39,234 bases of DNA from Chara braunii (GCA_003427395.1 BFEA01000275.1:1146419-1185652); one strand, 5' to 3'; numbered from the stretch's first letter, positions 1 through 10,378 are shown. Notes: generated from the sequence alone by a model not told the origin. Made by a program: numbers and translations.

Positions 1-56
<56 letters not shown>
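1..56. repeat. (AG)28 microsatellite
   Basis: A pure AG dinucleotide run opens the window, so its true left edge lies outside. The following bases to about 404 are ordinary unique-looking DNA with no supported gene. Confidence 0.98.
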
Positions 57-61
<5 letters not shown>

Positions 62-403
62 AAAATGATCTTGACTCCCGTTTGCATTTTCGTTAGTGTT
101 GGAAGATTGTAGAGGGACTGGCGGGCCGAACCAGAGCCCATTGTATTCTTTTTGCTTTTGTTTTGGTGGCACGACAAACGATAGAAAGTCCGCGACGAGT
201 GAGGTTCTTTGGACTGGATGGATGGCCTCAATACGAGTCAATAGACACAGGCCTGCTCCTTAGCTGTCCTCGGCCTTCCTGACTAAAAGTAGAGATGTAG
301 AGATTTTTATAGCTCTAATAATTATTTGACTCCGAACCAATAAAGAGTTGCGAAAGAGTGTTGATGTCCATTCCATGTCATTTCCCAGCGCAATTAGCAG
401 ATG

Positions 404-404
<1 letters not shown>

Positions 405-440
<36 letters not shown>
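405..440. repeat. T36 homopolymer
   Basis: An uninterrupted T run. Runs of this kind recur through the window and often mark the A-tail of a retroposed copy on the other strand; no flanking copy was recognised here. Confidence 0.95.
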
Positions 441-441
<1 letters not shown>

Positions 442-872
442 GGTGAAACTTGAAACACCACCCAAGTGAGGTCTACTATTAGTGATAGGAGCAGCATCCC
501 CCGCTACTAATAGGACAGCGAATGCCTTTTCCGCCTCAGCACGGTTTCGGTCTGTTTTCTCGTCTGTTTTCGTTGTCTATTTCATCATTCATCCAACTTC
601 TGAGTCCTTGGACAGGTAACTTGCCCTGATAATGAGGTTGATTGCCATGTTATGTGTCTAATTGTCAAATTGTCCAATTGTCTAATTGTCAATTTGTCAA
701 TTTTTAAAGGGGGGTTCCAACTTCCGAGCGAGGGGTGTGATTCAAGAAAGCGAGAAAGCGAGGGATGTGAAATAAGAAAGCGCTTTGCCTTCCCCTCTCA
801 CTTCTACAGTGTTTGCCACTCACCTATGTGTACTTTTTAGTTTTATGTGTACTTTTTTTTTTTTTTCTTAAC

Positions 873-909
<37 letters not shown>

Positions 910-1659
910 TCAGTTGCAGCAGTGTTACTACCATAGTACCATACGTTGCCCCATTTTCGGATTGGTGCGTATCATCATCCTTGAAAGTGCTAATCTATCT
1001 TCTCTCTATCGTCCCCATCTCAACTGATGCTTCCAAGTCTCGACCGCCACCACCACACTACATTTCCTTCAGGTGAATTTGGTTTCTTTAGTTTCCGTTT
1101 CTCCATATTTTAGACCGATGCTTGGTTTGGAAGGGGAGGGGGGGGGCGGAAGGAAAAAAAGCAAAAAAATAAGCCAAGGATTGTTTAATTTGTATAGGAT
1201 TTTCCTTCACATTGGGTGGTCCTTGAGGTTGAGAGAACAGTGCGCACATTTCATCACAGCGGTGACACATCGTGAAGATTGTACTGCCGTGCAACTTGTT
1301 TAAAGCTATTTAAACTTATTTTCCAAATTTCCAATTTTCCCAGTTTCTTTCGACGGGGGGGGTTGTTAAACCGCCACCAGTACTTCGGAGCCACTTTTTC
1401 CCAGGGCTTCCGGGCGCCCTGCACGCCAAAAAAAAAAAAAAAAAAAAACCGAATTGACGCGGGCCTCATTTTGGGTGGTGCTGCCAGCCATTTCGCTCTG
1501 GCAGGCGAACCCCAAAAGTTGTGGCAGCATGCAAGCCTTGCAAGGTGCATTGTAGAAAAATTGCTGGGAAATGTCGTCGTGACTTAAGCACCTCACTTGG
1601 GACCTGGCTGGCTGCCCAGAGAAGGGCCCTGGACCTGGACGGCTTAGGTATGGAAGCTT

Positions 1660-1661
<2 letters not shown>
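441..1661. other. Non-coding stretch with homopolymers
   Basis: No gene is supported. The stretch contains an A33 run (875-907), a T-rich run just before it (854-866), a short poly-A (about 1429-1448) and a GC-rich patch at about 1400-1425 (short CCAGGG and GCCCTG words). Short open frames here are interrupted by homopolymers and show no protein family signature. Confidence 0.7.

Positions 1662-1705
<44 letters not shown>
1662..1705. repeat. T44 homopolymer
   Basis: A pure T run directly precedes a sequence that recurs at 26423-26459, so it may be part of a dispersed element with an A/T tail. Confidence 0.95.
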
Positions 1706-1709
1706 CCCC

Positions 1710-1746
1710 TTGAGATACTGGGGCCATTACCCGGCTTCGGCTAAGA
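1710..1746 (+). repeat. Dispersed 37-bp repeat, copy 1
   Basis: The 37 nt from TTGAGATAC to GGCTTCGGCTAAGAA match 26423-26459 with four differences, all transitions. Both copies lie beside a poly-T tract. It is too short to classify; it may be the surviving part of a retroposon. Confidence 0.6.
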
Positions 1747-2820
1747 AAGACAACTGTGTTCAAGAGCACTAAAATTCTCTATCCCCCAAAGCTCGGATCA
1801 AAGGAGCATTCAGAACGAAAGAACCACCTGCTTAAGGTCCTTTCAGCAGCCCAGCCCAACCCTACCTGCCTCACCCTTATATCCCGATCCCCAATCTCTA
1901 CCAGGCCTCGTGCCCCCAACTGCTAGGTTACAGAGTGGCACGACCCACCCCAGAAACCCCCCACCTGCTAGGCCACAGGGCAAAGCGAACTGCCCCGGCT
2001 CCGGCCCGCATCAACTAGGCACCAGCTCACCAAAAGACACTAGAGTGCCTTCCTCCCTCGACAACTCCCCAGATCTCTCTACCAGGTCTCATGCGCTCAT
2101 ACAGCTTGAGTTACAAGGCAGCGCAACCAAGCCCCAGCACCAACCAGCGTCGTTCTGGCCTCGTCTATTCGCAAGCCACCGGGACTCGGGACTAAGGCAA
2201 ATACCAGTCAAGCCATCAATCAGCACCATAGCTGTAGATCCCATCGTTCATCTCCTTGACGCACTGGTTGCAGATATCCCCCCAAATATCGCTCTCAGCC
2301 CTACTCCGGCAAATCTTACCACCGTGAAGCCACCATCTCCACCGCTGCTGTGCCCTATTTCAACCCTACAGGCTAGCCCCTTCACCGCAGAGCGCGTCGT
2401 CTCCCACCGTCACCGCTGCTGTACCCTATTTCAACCCTACAGGAGACCATGCCTATCTTTACGTCCTGCATGTCAAGACGGGAGTCGGGGAAAAAAAAGG
2501 AAGAAAAAAAGGATGGGAGTCAATCCATGGCATCTGGTCTGATTGTCCTTCAGATCGCAATGTGAAGATGGAAGACATAGCTGTAGTGCACTCGGCCTTA
2601 TTTATTTGTAACAATAATTCCAATGATCAATTTGCTTACAAAGTTGCAATTCTTTTTTTTTTGAGTAAATTTAATGCTCTTGTCTGAATAACGCACCGTG
2701 CAGTCAAAATTCTCATCTGATGATATGATGATCTTCTGCCACTCGCTGTCAAATTAATGACAATGTTCCAATTACTTAGTAATAAAAAGAGGGAAAAAGA
2801 AACAAAACAAAAAAAAAACT
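1747..2820 (+). other. Unassigned region with a 210-codon open frame
   Basis: An open frame at 1910-2542 is rich in Pro, Ser and Thr and shows no motif I recognise. It contains a direct duplication: about 32 nt starting at 2340 (CACCGCTGCTGT, then CCCTATTTCAACCCTACAGG) recur at 2411. Phrases such as CTCTACCAGG with TC(A/G)TGC also recur nearby. The C-rich, stop-poor composition explains the open frame better than selection does, so I do not call it a gene. Confidence 0.2.
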
Positions 2821-2997
2821 AGCTTTCCCAGGGCGCCTGGCCAGGCGCCCCGGGCACCTCGTCTGGGGTACCGGGCGCATGCAAAAAAAATCCACTTCTT
2901 TACTGTTTTCCCTGGCGCCCGGGCACCCATCTTATGCCCGGGCAGCTGCCCAGGTGCCTGGCCGGGCATGACCCCGCGGGCGGGGTTCCGGACAGCC
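2821..2997. repeat. GC-rich palindromic repeat cluster, copy 1
   Basis: A dense block of GGGCGCC and CCCGGGC words inside AT-rich DNA. It includes the perfect 20-bp palindrome GGGCGCCTGGCCAGGCGCCC at 2831-2850. The phrase CCCAGGTGCCTGGCCGGG (about 2950-2967) recurs at about 8468-8485, so this is a dispersed family, not a single accident. Confidence 0.6.
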
Positions 2998-3465
2998 CCA
3001 GCCTCAAAAAAAGAAAGTAATGATAAAAAAAAATCATGGGAAAAACAAAATGTTGTGTGGAATTGCAATACAAACGACTTTTGGCCGAGGGTCACATTAA
3101 AACTCCCCCCACCCACTAGCCTTAATGGAGGTCCTACAGGATGAGACCTGAGTATTGTCGGCTCAAGTGGACACCGGATCTCATTCCCAGTATGGTTCTT
3201 GCACTAAGTCCGTCAGTTTCAGACGGTCTGCGTAGATTCAGGCCCACACGCTTTGCTTCTTGCAACCCATCTCATGGTTTTTCCAAAGTTTGCATGGCAG
3301 TACTGCTTGGCGGGACGGGGAACAGAGGTGGATCACTGGTGCCCCCCAGTGACTGCACTGCGCGTGGACCCCAGACCAAGGGATTACATGAATAATAAAT
3401 AAAACACACAAAAACACACTGTGATTGCTGTGCGCTTGCTGTGCAATTCTGTAATGTATATGAAT
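2998..3465. other. Non-coding stretch
   Basis: I see no gene, RNA or recognisable repeat between the GC-rich cluster and the next poly-T. Short open frames on both strands have no motif. Confidence 0.5.
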
Positions 3466-3611
3466 TTTTTTTTTTTTTTTTTTTTTTTTGAGAAAACTGC
3501 CCATTTGGGAGCTAGGGGCGCTGGTATGAGCAGACGCCTCTATCTCCCCCGGGGAGGCTCCGTCTATTAGTGGGGAGCAACACCTGCTGGAAAACGGGTC
3601 CAGCGTCCCTT
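3466..3611 (-). repeat. Hairpin-bearing short dispersed repeat, copy A
   Basis: On the minus strand the element begins near GGGACGCTGGACCC, carries a 19-nt hairpin (3586-3604; 6-bp stem GCTGGA/TCCAGC, 7-nt loop), then a second pairing block GCTCC...GGAGC, and ends in an A-tail (the T run at about 3466-3489). The layout of conserved head, variable middle and A-tail suggests a SINE-like retroposon. I see no convincing RNA polymerase III A/B boxes. Confidence 0.65.
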
Positions 3612-3861
3612 AACAAAGCCACTGATTTCCTTCTGAAGATTTCCTCATCATTCTGCCAGCATTGATTGCCCTGAGAACAGGGGATTAACTGCGCAGGAAT
3701 ATGAGTAACCAGAGAGGGGGGAAGAAGGGGCCTCTTCAGCCTTGCTGCTGGGCGCCCGAAATGCATGACGACCTAGCTCCCGTCCCCCCTGCATGACTAT
3801 GTAGATTATGTACCCCCCACTCACTCTGCCCCTAAACCACTGAAGATCCACCAATAACAGA
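3612..3861. other. Non-coding spacer
   Basis: No supported feature between repeat copy A and the LINE fragment. Confidence 0.4.
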
Positions 3862-4668
3862 CTACGGGGGCGGGGGGGTAGGACTTGCTGCTGTTTGAAG
3901 ACTTCTTTTTTTTGGACAGGAGTGGGCTCTCAGCAGAAAACCGAGATGTGGGATATTCCTGCCCTCATGAATTGCCCTGTAATCGGGGGTGCTATCCTTC
4001 CCTCCCACCCCTACCCACTCTATTGACACTGCAAGCTTACTCATACCACCCCATACCATTGCATGTCTACCATGGTCTGCTGATTGGGGGGGAAAGGGGT
4101 CAGGAAAGTCCGAGGGAGGCCGCCGCGGAATTCTTGCATCCACCGTTGTCCAATCCCTGAAACAGATCTGATAATCTCTGTTGATCGTCCCTGAATTACC
4201 AACACCGATGCCTTCTTTGCCTTCCTGGGTGCAGCTGCCATCCCACCCGATGAAGGCGATCCGTCCTCCGTTCTCGCTGCCCAACCAGTCCCCCGAAAAC
4301 TGTTGGTTTTTTTGTTTTATGTCTTTTGGTGTCTGGAACAGATCCAGCTGACTTTTAACTTTCTGCCATTGTGCCATAAGATCCTGGTGTACATATTGTT
4401 TGACCATATCCGTCATTTCCTCCCCGGCTATGGGGACCCCTTCCATGGCATGTATGCAGCGTCCCCTCCAGATGGCGCATAGGACGGCTCTCCTCCCTAT
4501 CTTAAACATGTTATTTTCGAAGGAGCTATCTGAGGGGGAGGTCCATGTTTCGCATAGAATCGCCCTGCAGTCCCATGGCCAGGTAGAGCCCATACCCAGC
4601 AGGTTCCATATTCTGTCCCACCAACGCCATGTGAGGACAGCCCCCGGACACCAAGAATATATGTTCAA
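3862..4668 (-). pseudogene. LINE ORF2 C-terminal tail fragment
   Basis: This frame continues the LINE protein after a frameshift. Its early part (KIGRRAVLCAIWRGRC) matches the basic, Trp-containing stretch that commonly follows zf-RVT in plant LINE proteins. The remainder has no motif I can name and its last part runs into C-rich simple sequence near 3862-3875. Only about the first 100 codons are likely to be truly LINE-derived. Confidence 0.4.
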
Positions 4669-5029
4669 TTGTTTCCGGGATCTTTCGGGAGGGGAACGCC
4701 GTGTGACACGACTTACACCATGGGAGCGCCAGGCCTTTCTGTTCCAGGTATGTGCGATCTATCAGCCAGTCATTGGTGGGGCGGCAGCGATGTTCTATCT
4801 GCCATTGTAGCGAGGCCAGCTTTGTCGGCCTAGCTCGTGTGAGGGTGAACCACCTAATGGGGCAGATGGCGTCGACCCCCACATTCAGATGGGTCCTCCA
4901 ACGGGTTTTGACAATGTCTTTCAAGTTGACTCTGGGGCGCAGCAACCGGTACGTGGCCTTCACCGACAGGCGCGGAAGCATTACATTCTTGGTCCCCCGG
5001 GTTCTACGCGCAGGGGGCCACATTGCCAT
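4526..5029 (-). pseudogene. LINE ORF2 fragment with zf-RVT-like domain
   Basis: Residues about 70-140 follow the zf-RVT pattern found at the C-terminus of plant LINE reverse transcriptases: LASLQWQIEHRCRPT, then a CKSC pair (residues 105-108), ETIEHIF (119-125) and a further Cys at 131. In the family this zinc-binding module follows the RT domain and is thought to help nucleic-acid binding. The frame ends without a natural stop context and continues in another frame downstream, so the copy is broken. Confidence 0.6.
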
Positions 5030-5391
5030 TCGTCCGGGTCAAAGGGGAGATCTGCAAGGCAGGTCTGCAGCCGGTATGCTATCCAATCTTCCTTATTTTT
5101 TAACACCCGGATCCTATGCAGATCATCATTCCGCCACCATCTCGTCACGTCCGGGGTGTGTCTGGTTAGCACGTTGCCGGTTCCTTTATAGAAGAGGTTT
5201 ATCAGTGTTTCATCTGCTCGTACCTCCACGGCGTTCCCTACACTCTCCAGGTCTCCTGGGGCTGCAACCCAATCCCCTTCCACTAGCCTTGGTCCCTTGC
5301 GCAGAATGCGCACCCAGTCCAGAGGGATTGCGAAAATGAGCTGTTCCAGATTTCTTTCTATGTTGTGACAGTGTTTCAATAATGTCCTCAT
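4981..5391 (-). pseudogene. LINE ORF2 fragment, linker upstream of zf-RVT
   Basis: This 136-codon piece contains IPLDWVRILRKGP and EGDWVAAPGDLE, then RWWRNDDLHRIRVLKN. Text of this type lies between the reverse transcriptase and the zinc-binding domain in many plant-lineage LINE proteins. It runs into the zf-RVT piece through a frameshift in the 4981-5029 overlap. The assignment rests on pattern memory and on the neighbour, so it is moderate. Confidence 0.45.
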
Positions 5392-5577
5392 CTGTGGCGC
5401 CGTTTTCCAGTCCTCGCTTTCTCGGTCCGTAACGTATATAAACTAAAACAAGTAGTAAACAAATAAAAATAGGTATTATAGTACCATTAAAGAAAGGAGC
5501 ACCAGTGGAAACTTCTCTTTGAGCTAATAGATGAAAAAGCACAGGTGCCGCGGTACCACAGAGAATAGGGAGATTTG
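5392..5577. other. Spacer, possible LINE remnant
   Basis: A minus-strand open frame crosses this stretch (FFNGTIIPIFICLLLVLVY, a hydrophobic run). It could be a decayed upstream part of the LINE, but no motif supports this. Confidence 0.2.
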
Positions 5578-5806
5578 GATGGGACGCTGGACCCGGTTTC
5601 CAGCATCTCTGCTGCTACCAATCTCAATGGGACGCTGGACCCGGTTTCCAGCATTTGTGCTCGTAGAGACGCTAGACCCGGTTTCCAGCAGAGGCTGCTC
5701 CGCACCTATAGATGGAGCCTTTCCCGGAGTGCTAGCGGTGTCTGCTCTCACCAGCACCTATAGCATCTCCCAGGCTGTACTTCAAAAAAAAAAAAAAAAA
5801 AAAAAA
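5578..5806 (+). repeat. Hairpin-bearing short dispersed repeat, copy B (triplicated head)
   Basis: The head module GACGCTGGACCCGGTTTCCA occurs three times, with hairpins at 5586-5604, 5634-5652 and 5671-5689 (the last with GCTAGA). The rest of the element follows, with GCTCC...GGAGC pairing, and it ends in TTC plus an A23 tail at 5784-5806. Spacing between heads is 48 then 37 nt, so the head was duplicated locally. Confidence 0.65.
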
Positions 5807-6732
5807 GAACCACACCCCACTTTGAACCCCTTCAGCCCGTTTAAAATCAATTTGTACCTCCCCCCCCCCCGCCCATTGAAAGCCAACTCGCAAAAAAAGA
5901 AATGAACCCGGATCCGGGGTACTCTGGGAAAGCACAGAAAAAATCCTTCGGGGATCAGCAGGCCAGAAGAAATCTTCGTTACTGCAGGCCTGATAGTCTC
6001 CCGGAAGATTTTACCTACAGATGCAGGGAAGAACCCCACCCCACTTTCGTAAATACGCTAGTCCTTCTTTGCTTACTATACTCCCTGTATCTCCGGCAAA
6101 ACTTCCCGGTAGTCCGTGAAATCAAAAAACGTTTCAGCTAGTCCTGAGGATTACCGGCAAAACTTCCCGGTCTAATTTGTCGTTTGACTCGTTTCGTTTC
6201 CAGTTCCAAAATCAGATAGTCCCATGGAAAAACTAGATTTATCCGCAGATAACGGAGATCTGGAAAATCCTTACGATTTCAATTTAAATTTAATTTAAAG
6301 GTATTACCGTATTAGCCCTTTCGAAAATTACCAGCCGCAATATTTCTTACCCCCAGTGTCCCAAGACGGAGCTCGCCTCCGAATGAATTTAGTCAGGCAC
6401 TCGTCAAAAAAGTTCCCTGGATATTTCTGCAGGGGAGCAGAAGCCTTTTAAGAGTCAGTAACCCTAGTCCATTTAGTTTGACGTCCGAGATCATCCGATA
6501 TAATCTGCGCAGACAGAACGTTATCACCGCCTTCTTCTGAGGAACGGCTGAGTAGGAGTTGAAGTCTTGGATCGTCTGGAAGGTGAGTTCATCGTCTTCC
6601 CAGATTTCTTTGAAATTCCTCTGAATTAACTGGGTCGTCACTTTCTTCCCTGTCTCAACTTTAATCCTCGTTCCCAAGAACTCCCATTCCCCCTGGATGA
6701 AGGAGGTGAAAGAAGCAGCGCTATGGTGGAGC
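5807..6732. other. Region without a supported gene
   Basis: A minus-strand open frame of 113 codons (6393-6734) includes GEWEFLGTRIKVETGKK and CLRRLYRMISDV, which reads like real protein but matches no family I can name. It could be an exon or a transposon remnant. The rest holds a short direct repeat (GGCAAAACTTCCCGGT at about 6094 and 6152) and nothing else I can support. Confidence 0.3.
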
Positions 6733-6765
6733 AAGAAGAAGAAGAAGAAGAAGAAGAAGAAGAAG

Positions 6766-6798
<33 letters not shown>

Positions 6799-7275
6799 AG
6801 GGAACAAGAAGAAGGAAAGAGGGAGCCTATGGAGGGAGGAGGGTGGTGAAGGGAGACTGATGGAGGCTATGGCGAGCTGAAGCCTTAAAAAAAAAAAAAA
6901 GAAGTGATGAAGCGCTATGGCGGAGAGAAACAGGGAGTAAGAAGAAGAGAAGTAGAGACGACAAGAAGAAAGAGAAGCAGAAGAAGAAGAATCGAAGAAG
7001 AGGAACAAGAATAAGATGATGATGATGGAGAAGACGAAGAAGAAGAATGATGAGAGGAAGAAAAGAAGAAACGAAGAAGAAGAAGAAGAAACGACAAAGA
7101 AGAAAAAGAAAAAGAAGAAGATAAAGAAACGAAGAAGGAAAACAAGACGAAACGGAGGAGAAGAAAATGAGATGAAATGGAGAAGAAGAAACAAAGATGT
7201 AGTCGAGAACAACAAGAAATGAAGAAGAAGAAGAAGAAGAAGAAAAAGAAAAAGAAGAGAAGAAGAAGAAGGGGA
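6733..7275 (+). repeat. GAA-rich polypurine tract
   Basis: The plus strand is almost all purine for about 540 bp. It starts with a pure (GAA)n run at 6733-6795 and continues as imperfect GAA/GAAAAA repeats. All plus frames read Lys/Glu/Arg and the minus frames read Leu, Phe or Ser, so long open frames here are compositional. Such tracts can adopt triplex (H-DNA) structure. Confidence 0.9.
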
Positions 7276-7299
7276 AAAAATAACGTAACTGAGTTCACT

Positions 7300-7500
7300 A
7301 TGGCGTTGCAAGCAGGCTTTGTCAGGGCCAACGACGATGGCGCAGCTGCCAGCTGGAGGGCCACAATGATGGCACGGCGGGAGGGCCACGACGATGGTGT
7401 GGCAGGAGGGCGGCAGGAGGGCAACGAGGATGGTGTGGCTGGAGGGCGGCAGTCCGGCAATGCTGATGGTGCGGCAGGGCAATGCCGCCGTTGGGGTGGA
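7300..7500 (+). repeat. Degenerate ~36-bp minisatellite
   Basis: Words such as GGAGGGC, GATGGTGTGGC and GGCGGCAG recur about every 30-36 bp. In one plus frame they read as DGVAGGRQEGNEDGVAGG-like repeats, inside an open frame that also crosses the polypurine tract (7177-7737). No known domain is present, and I treat this as a tandem repeat, not a gene. Confidence 0.5.
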
Positions 7501-7964
7501 CGACCGCGGCAGGGTGACGACGAACTGGCGCAAGGTGCAGGGCACAGGGCCAGACGGCGGAGGGTGCGGGGCCAAGAAGTCCCAAAATTTGAAAGAGCGA
7601 ATCATCAATTCAATCAAATTGAACTCTATCCGTATGGATCCATGTCATACATAATGAAATTAGCAATAAAGAGTAGACATAGAGAATTTGCATTAGATAA
7701 CGATAGAACAGATCCATCGTGCGCATCACTTTTCTGAACAGAACAGATCTGGAGCCTCGTAGAAGGGAAAAGATCGATTTTCCCGCAGTTCTTTTCATGT
7801 TTGCCTTTCTTTGGGTTCTCTTTAGGCAGAAAGTGCACAACCATCTGAACTCTTTAGAACAGCCTGGTTGCATTGCATATCTGGGCGTCCGGTGAGGACT
7901 GACGAGGCTGGTTACAGTCTGCAAAATTGCTTACTGACCAATCTCATGTTCTGTATCCTATAGA
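7501..7964. other. Non-coding stretch
   Basis: No gene is supported. Open frames on the minus strand (7610-7924) have no recognisable motif. Confidence 0.4.
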
Positions 7965-8110
7965 ATGGACACTGGACCCACTTTCCAGCAGGTGCTGCTC
8001 CCCACCAATAGACTGGAGCTACCAGCAAGGACTGCTAGGGCTGTGGGTGCTCTTATCACCACACCTGACAGTTCCCGCAGGTGATTGTTTTCAAAAAAAA
8101 AAAAAAAAAA
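7965..8110 (+). repeat. Hairpin-bearing short dispersed repeat, copy C
   Basis: Head with a hairpin at 7971-7989 (ACTGGA/TCCAGC, outer pair broken), then GGTGCTGCTCCCCACCAATA, then GGAGC, a variable middle, and an A18 tail starting at 8093 after TTTTC. The tail is followed by (GAA)n to about 8130. Confidence 0.7.
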
Positions 8111-8135
8111 GAAGAAGAAGAAGAAGAAGAATAGG

Positions 8136-8216
8136 TATGGGAGGCTGGGCCCGATTCCCAGCACGTGGGGAGCAAAGACTGGAGCACTTGTTCAAAAAAA
8201 AAAACAAAAAAAAAAA
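8136..8216 (+). repeat. Hairpin-bearing short dispersed repeat, copy D (short)
   Basis: A shortened copy whose hairpin at 8144-8162 is GCTGGG/CCCAGC, so the sixth base pair is G-C where copies A, B, C and E have A-T. It ends with GGAGCACTTGTTC and an A-rich tail (8194-8216). It lies directly behind copy C in the same orientation. Confidence 0.65.
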
Positions 8217-9097
8217 CGAATAGATCCATCCTAGTTACCAATTAAACATAACAAGGTGTAGTGCAGTCTGGGAACGCATCGGTTTTGGGTACGAGCAAAG
8301 CCGATCGACGGCTGGGGGAAAAAAAAAAAAAAGCTAGGAAAGGGGGCCTACTGGACCCTGAAAATTTTGCGGCAGCCACCACAAGTTTTTTTTTTCCCTC
8401 TGGGCCATACACCTGCAGCACAAAAAAAAGAAAATCAATGCGATTTGGGGGGCGAACGCTGAGGGGGCCCAGGTGCCTGGCCGGGGGATTCACGCACGGA
8501 CGACTACCCAAGCACCCCGACGTGGGGCGGTCCAGACGCCCGTGCCGGAAAGCTGGGTAATATCGTACTAATGAGTTGGATCTTCAGATTTCCGATGACG
8601 CAATTCCTACGAGATCGACTAATAGGTTTTCAAACTTTTCACCATATTATGGTGGCTGAGTGGCTAAGAGCTTGCAGCACGAAGGCCATTGTTCTTGGAA
8701 TTCCCCTGAAATTAGGAGTATAATCATACTATAATGTGATATAAAATCATATAATTCAATTATTGTTTTTTTTTTTTTTTTTTTTATACAACCCTAATGC
8801 CAACAGTGCCCAACACTAAGCAACAGGCAGGATCACATCTCTGGGGCTCCAATGTTAGGCTTGCACTCAAAATCAGAGTTAAAAAAAAAAAAAAATCATT
8901 TGTCGATCGACGATGGAGTTCTGACAAAACGGTGACAAGTGGGATCCTGGGCTTTTTCAACAATTATAATCCGACTGTTTTTTGTATTAAAAAAAAATAA
9001 AAAAAAATGTCAGTGGTGTACCCTTTGTTTTTGTCGCATATACCTGTGATCTTGAAGGCAGGTTTTGGTGGCTCAAGCCCGGTATTCAACTCAATTG
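8217..9097. other. Non-coding stretch with a second GC-rich repeat copy
   Basis: A GC-rich block at about 8456-8560 shares CCCAGGTGCCTGGCCGGG with 2950-2967. A GGCTGAGTGGCTAA word near 8651 resembles a tRNA A box, but no B box or cloverleaf follows. Short poly-A/T runs lie at 8313-8331, 8766-8785 and 8881-8895. No gene is supported. Confidence 0.5.
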
Positions 9098-9151
9098 CCC
9101 CCATGAAGGGTCCCCATGAAGGATCCCCATAAAGGGCCCCCATGAAGAGTC
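9098..9151 (+). repeat. Short tandem repeat, ~14-15 bp unit x4
   Basis: Four imperfect units built on CCCCATGAAGGGTC follow one another. Confidence 0.8.
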
Positions 9152-9606
9152 ACTGAAGACGATCTCCCTCCCTTTTCCGGAAGGACGGTGTTTATGAGTT
9201 TCATTTCTTTCCTTTTTTCATCCTGCTCATTAACCCCCCCCTCCCTATCACGATGTCCGTTTCCCCCATCTAACACTCGAATTGAACGCCCCGCGGTGGA
9301 CGGCCCTGATGGACAGAGGTCATTGGCAGCATCGCTAAGCATCCCCGCCCAGTCCTGGTTGAAGCACTTAACCATTCACTTAACCATTTGTGACTTGCCT
9401 GACAACCCCCATCGCAAAGGCACCCCACCGCCAGGCATGATTGTTTCTTTTCTTTTTTTTTCTCTTTTTTTTTGCAAGCCCATGAGGCCACCATGAAAAC
9501 AAAAAAAAAATCAAAAAAAAGGCCACCAGGACGCACTCCCCCTCGGAGCCTAGGATATTGCCCGCTCAAGTTACAGGGCCAGTGTCTAATGGCCCAGGAT
9601 CTACCC
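9152..9606. other. Non-coding stretch
   Basis: No gene or RNA is supported. T-rich and A-rich runs lie at about 9447-9473 and 9499-9519. Confidence 0.4.
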
Positions 9607-9680
9607 TACTTCGTGCCGGCTCATATTAATGAACCAAGAGAAGTACTTCGTGCCGGCTCATATTAATGAACCAAGAGAAG
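9607..9680 (+). repeat. 37-bp tandem duplication
   Basis: Two consecutive copies of a 37-nt unit beginning TACTTCGTGCCGGCTCATAT, essentially identical, so the duplication is recent or an assembly effect. Confidence 0.9.
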
Positions 9681-10155
9681 TCAGGACATGGTGAGTGAAG
9701 GATTTGAGTGCGCCTTATGGACACAGTTTCGACATCCAGCCAAGAAGGAAAAAAAGGAGAAAAAGAAAAGAAGGCAGATAAAGTGGAAAAGGGTGCACAA
9801 CAGGGTCTGAGCGTGCAATAGGGGCTGTGCATATTCGACGGCCAGATGACAGAAAAGTGAGGACTGTGAGGGGCTAATGTGCAACAAGAACACATGCCGT
9901 CTTCAAGTCTAGTTGTCAGCAGAGCTTCACCTCTTTCCTTGCGACACCCCATTCTATCTAGCCCTCCTTGTAAGCAAAGCTGCAATACCACTACTTTCTT
10001 CCCATAACACAATTCACCCTGATCATGCATACAAGCTTCTTTCCGATCTTATACAATCATAGTGAGGCTGCTTTGTGATTGGAGGAGGGCAGTAGTACTG
10101 ATATGTCAATTGGTGTAGTGGAGGCTATGGTGCCATGTCCCATATGGCATTAACA
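9681..10155. other. Non-coding stretch
   Basis: Nothing recognisable. The minus-strand open frame at 9626-10030 has no motif. Confidence 0.4.
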
Positions 10156-10327
10156 TTTTCTTTTTTCTTTTTCTTTTTTTTCTTTTTTTCCGCAGAAAAA
10201 GCCCTTGTGTAAGCTCTCAATCCAGCCAGTCGTAAGAGAACCGTCAGAACTGAGGGCTCATCTGCCGAGCTGCTCCATGTATTGGTGGGCAGCGGCACCT
10301 GCTGGAAACCAGGTCCAGCGTCCCATT
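10156..10327 (-). repeat. Hairpin-bearing short dispersed repeat, copy E
   Basis: On the minus strand the head GGGACGCTGGACC carries a hairpin (10301-10319, GCTGGA/TCCAGC, 7-nt loop), followed by GCCGCTGCCCACCAATA and GGAGC, and it ends in an A-rich tail (T-rich on plus, 10156-10189). The element sits against the long poly-T at 10339, which may be the tail of a second copy. Confidence 0.6.
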
Positions 10328-10336
10328 GATTGAAAC

Positions 10337-10338
<2 letters not shown>

Positions 10339-10378
<40 letters not shown>

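Larger units (their letters stand above)
3862..5391 (-). mobile_element. Decayed non-LTR retrotransposon (LINE), 3' part
   Basis: Three overlapping minus-strand open frames together read like the C-terminal third of a plant LINE ORF2. A region with DWVxxL and EGDWVAAPG-like text (4981-5391) is followed by a zf-RVT-like segment (4526-5029) and a tail with RRAVLCAIW (3862-4668). Frames change near 5000 and 4650, so the copy carries at least two frameshifts. The RT catalytic core is absent and no intact 5' end is seen, which fits a 5'-truncated, inactive copy. Confidence 0.6.

Noticed and set aside
1910-2542. 210-codon Pro-rich plus-strand gene
   Set aside because: No domain, repeated segments inside, and C-rich composition that suppresses stops; kept only as an unassigned region.
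6721-7617. 298-codon Ser/Leu/Phe-rich minus-strand frame
   Set aside because: It is the reverse of a GAA-rich polypurine tract; the overlapping frames in other phases are equally open.
8644-8720. tRNA-like sequence (GGCTGAGTGGCTAA near 8651)
   Set aside because: The A-box-like word is present but no B box, anticodon stem or acceptor pairing follows.
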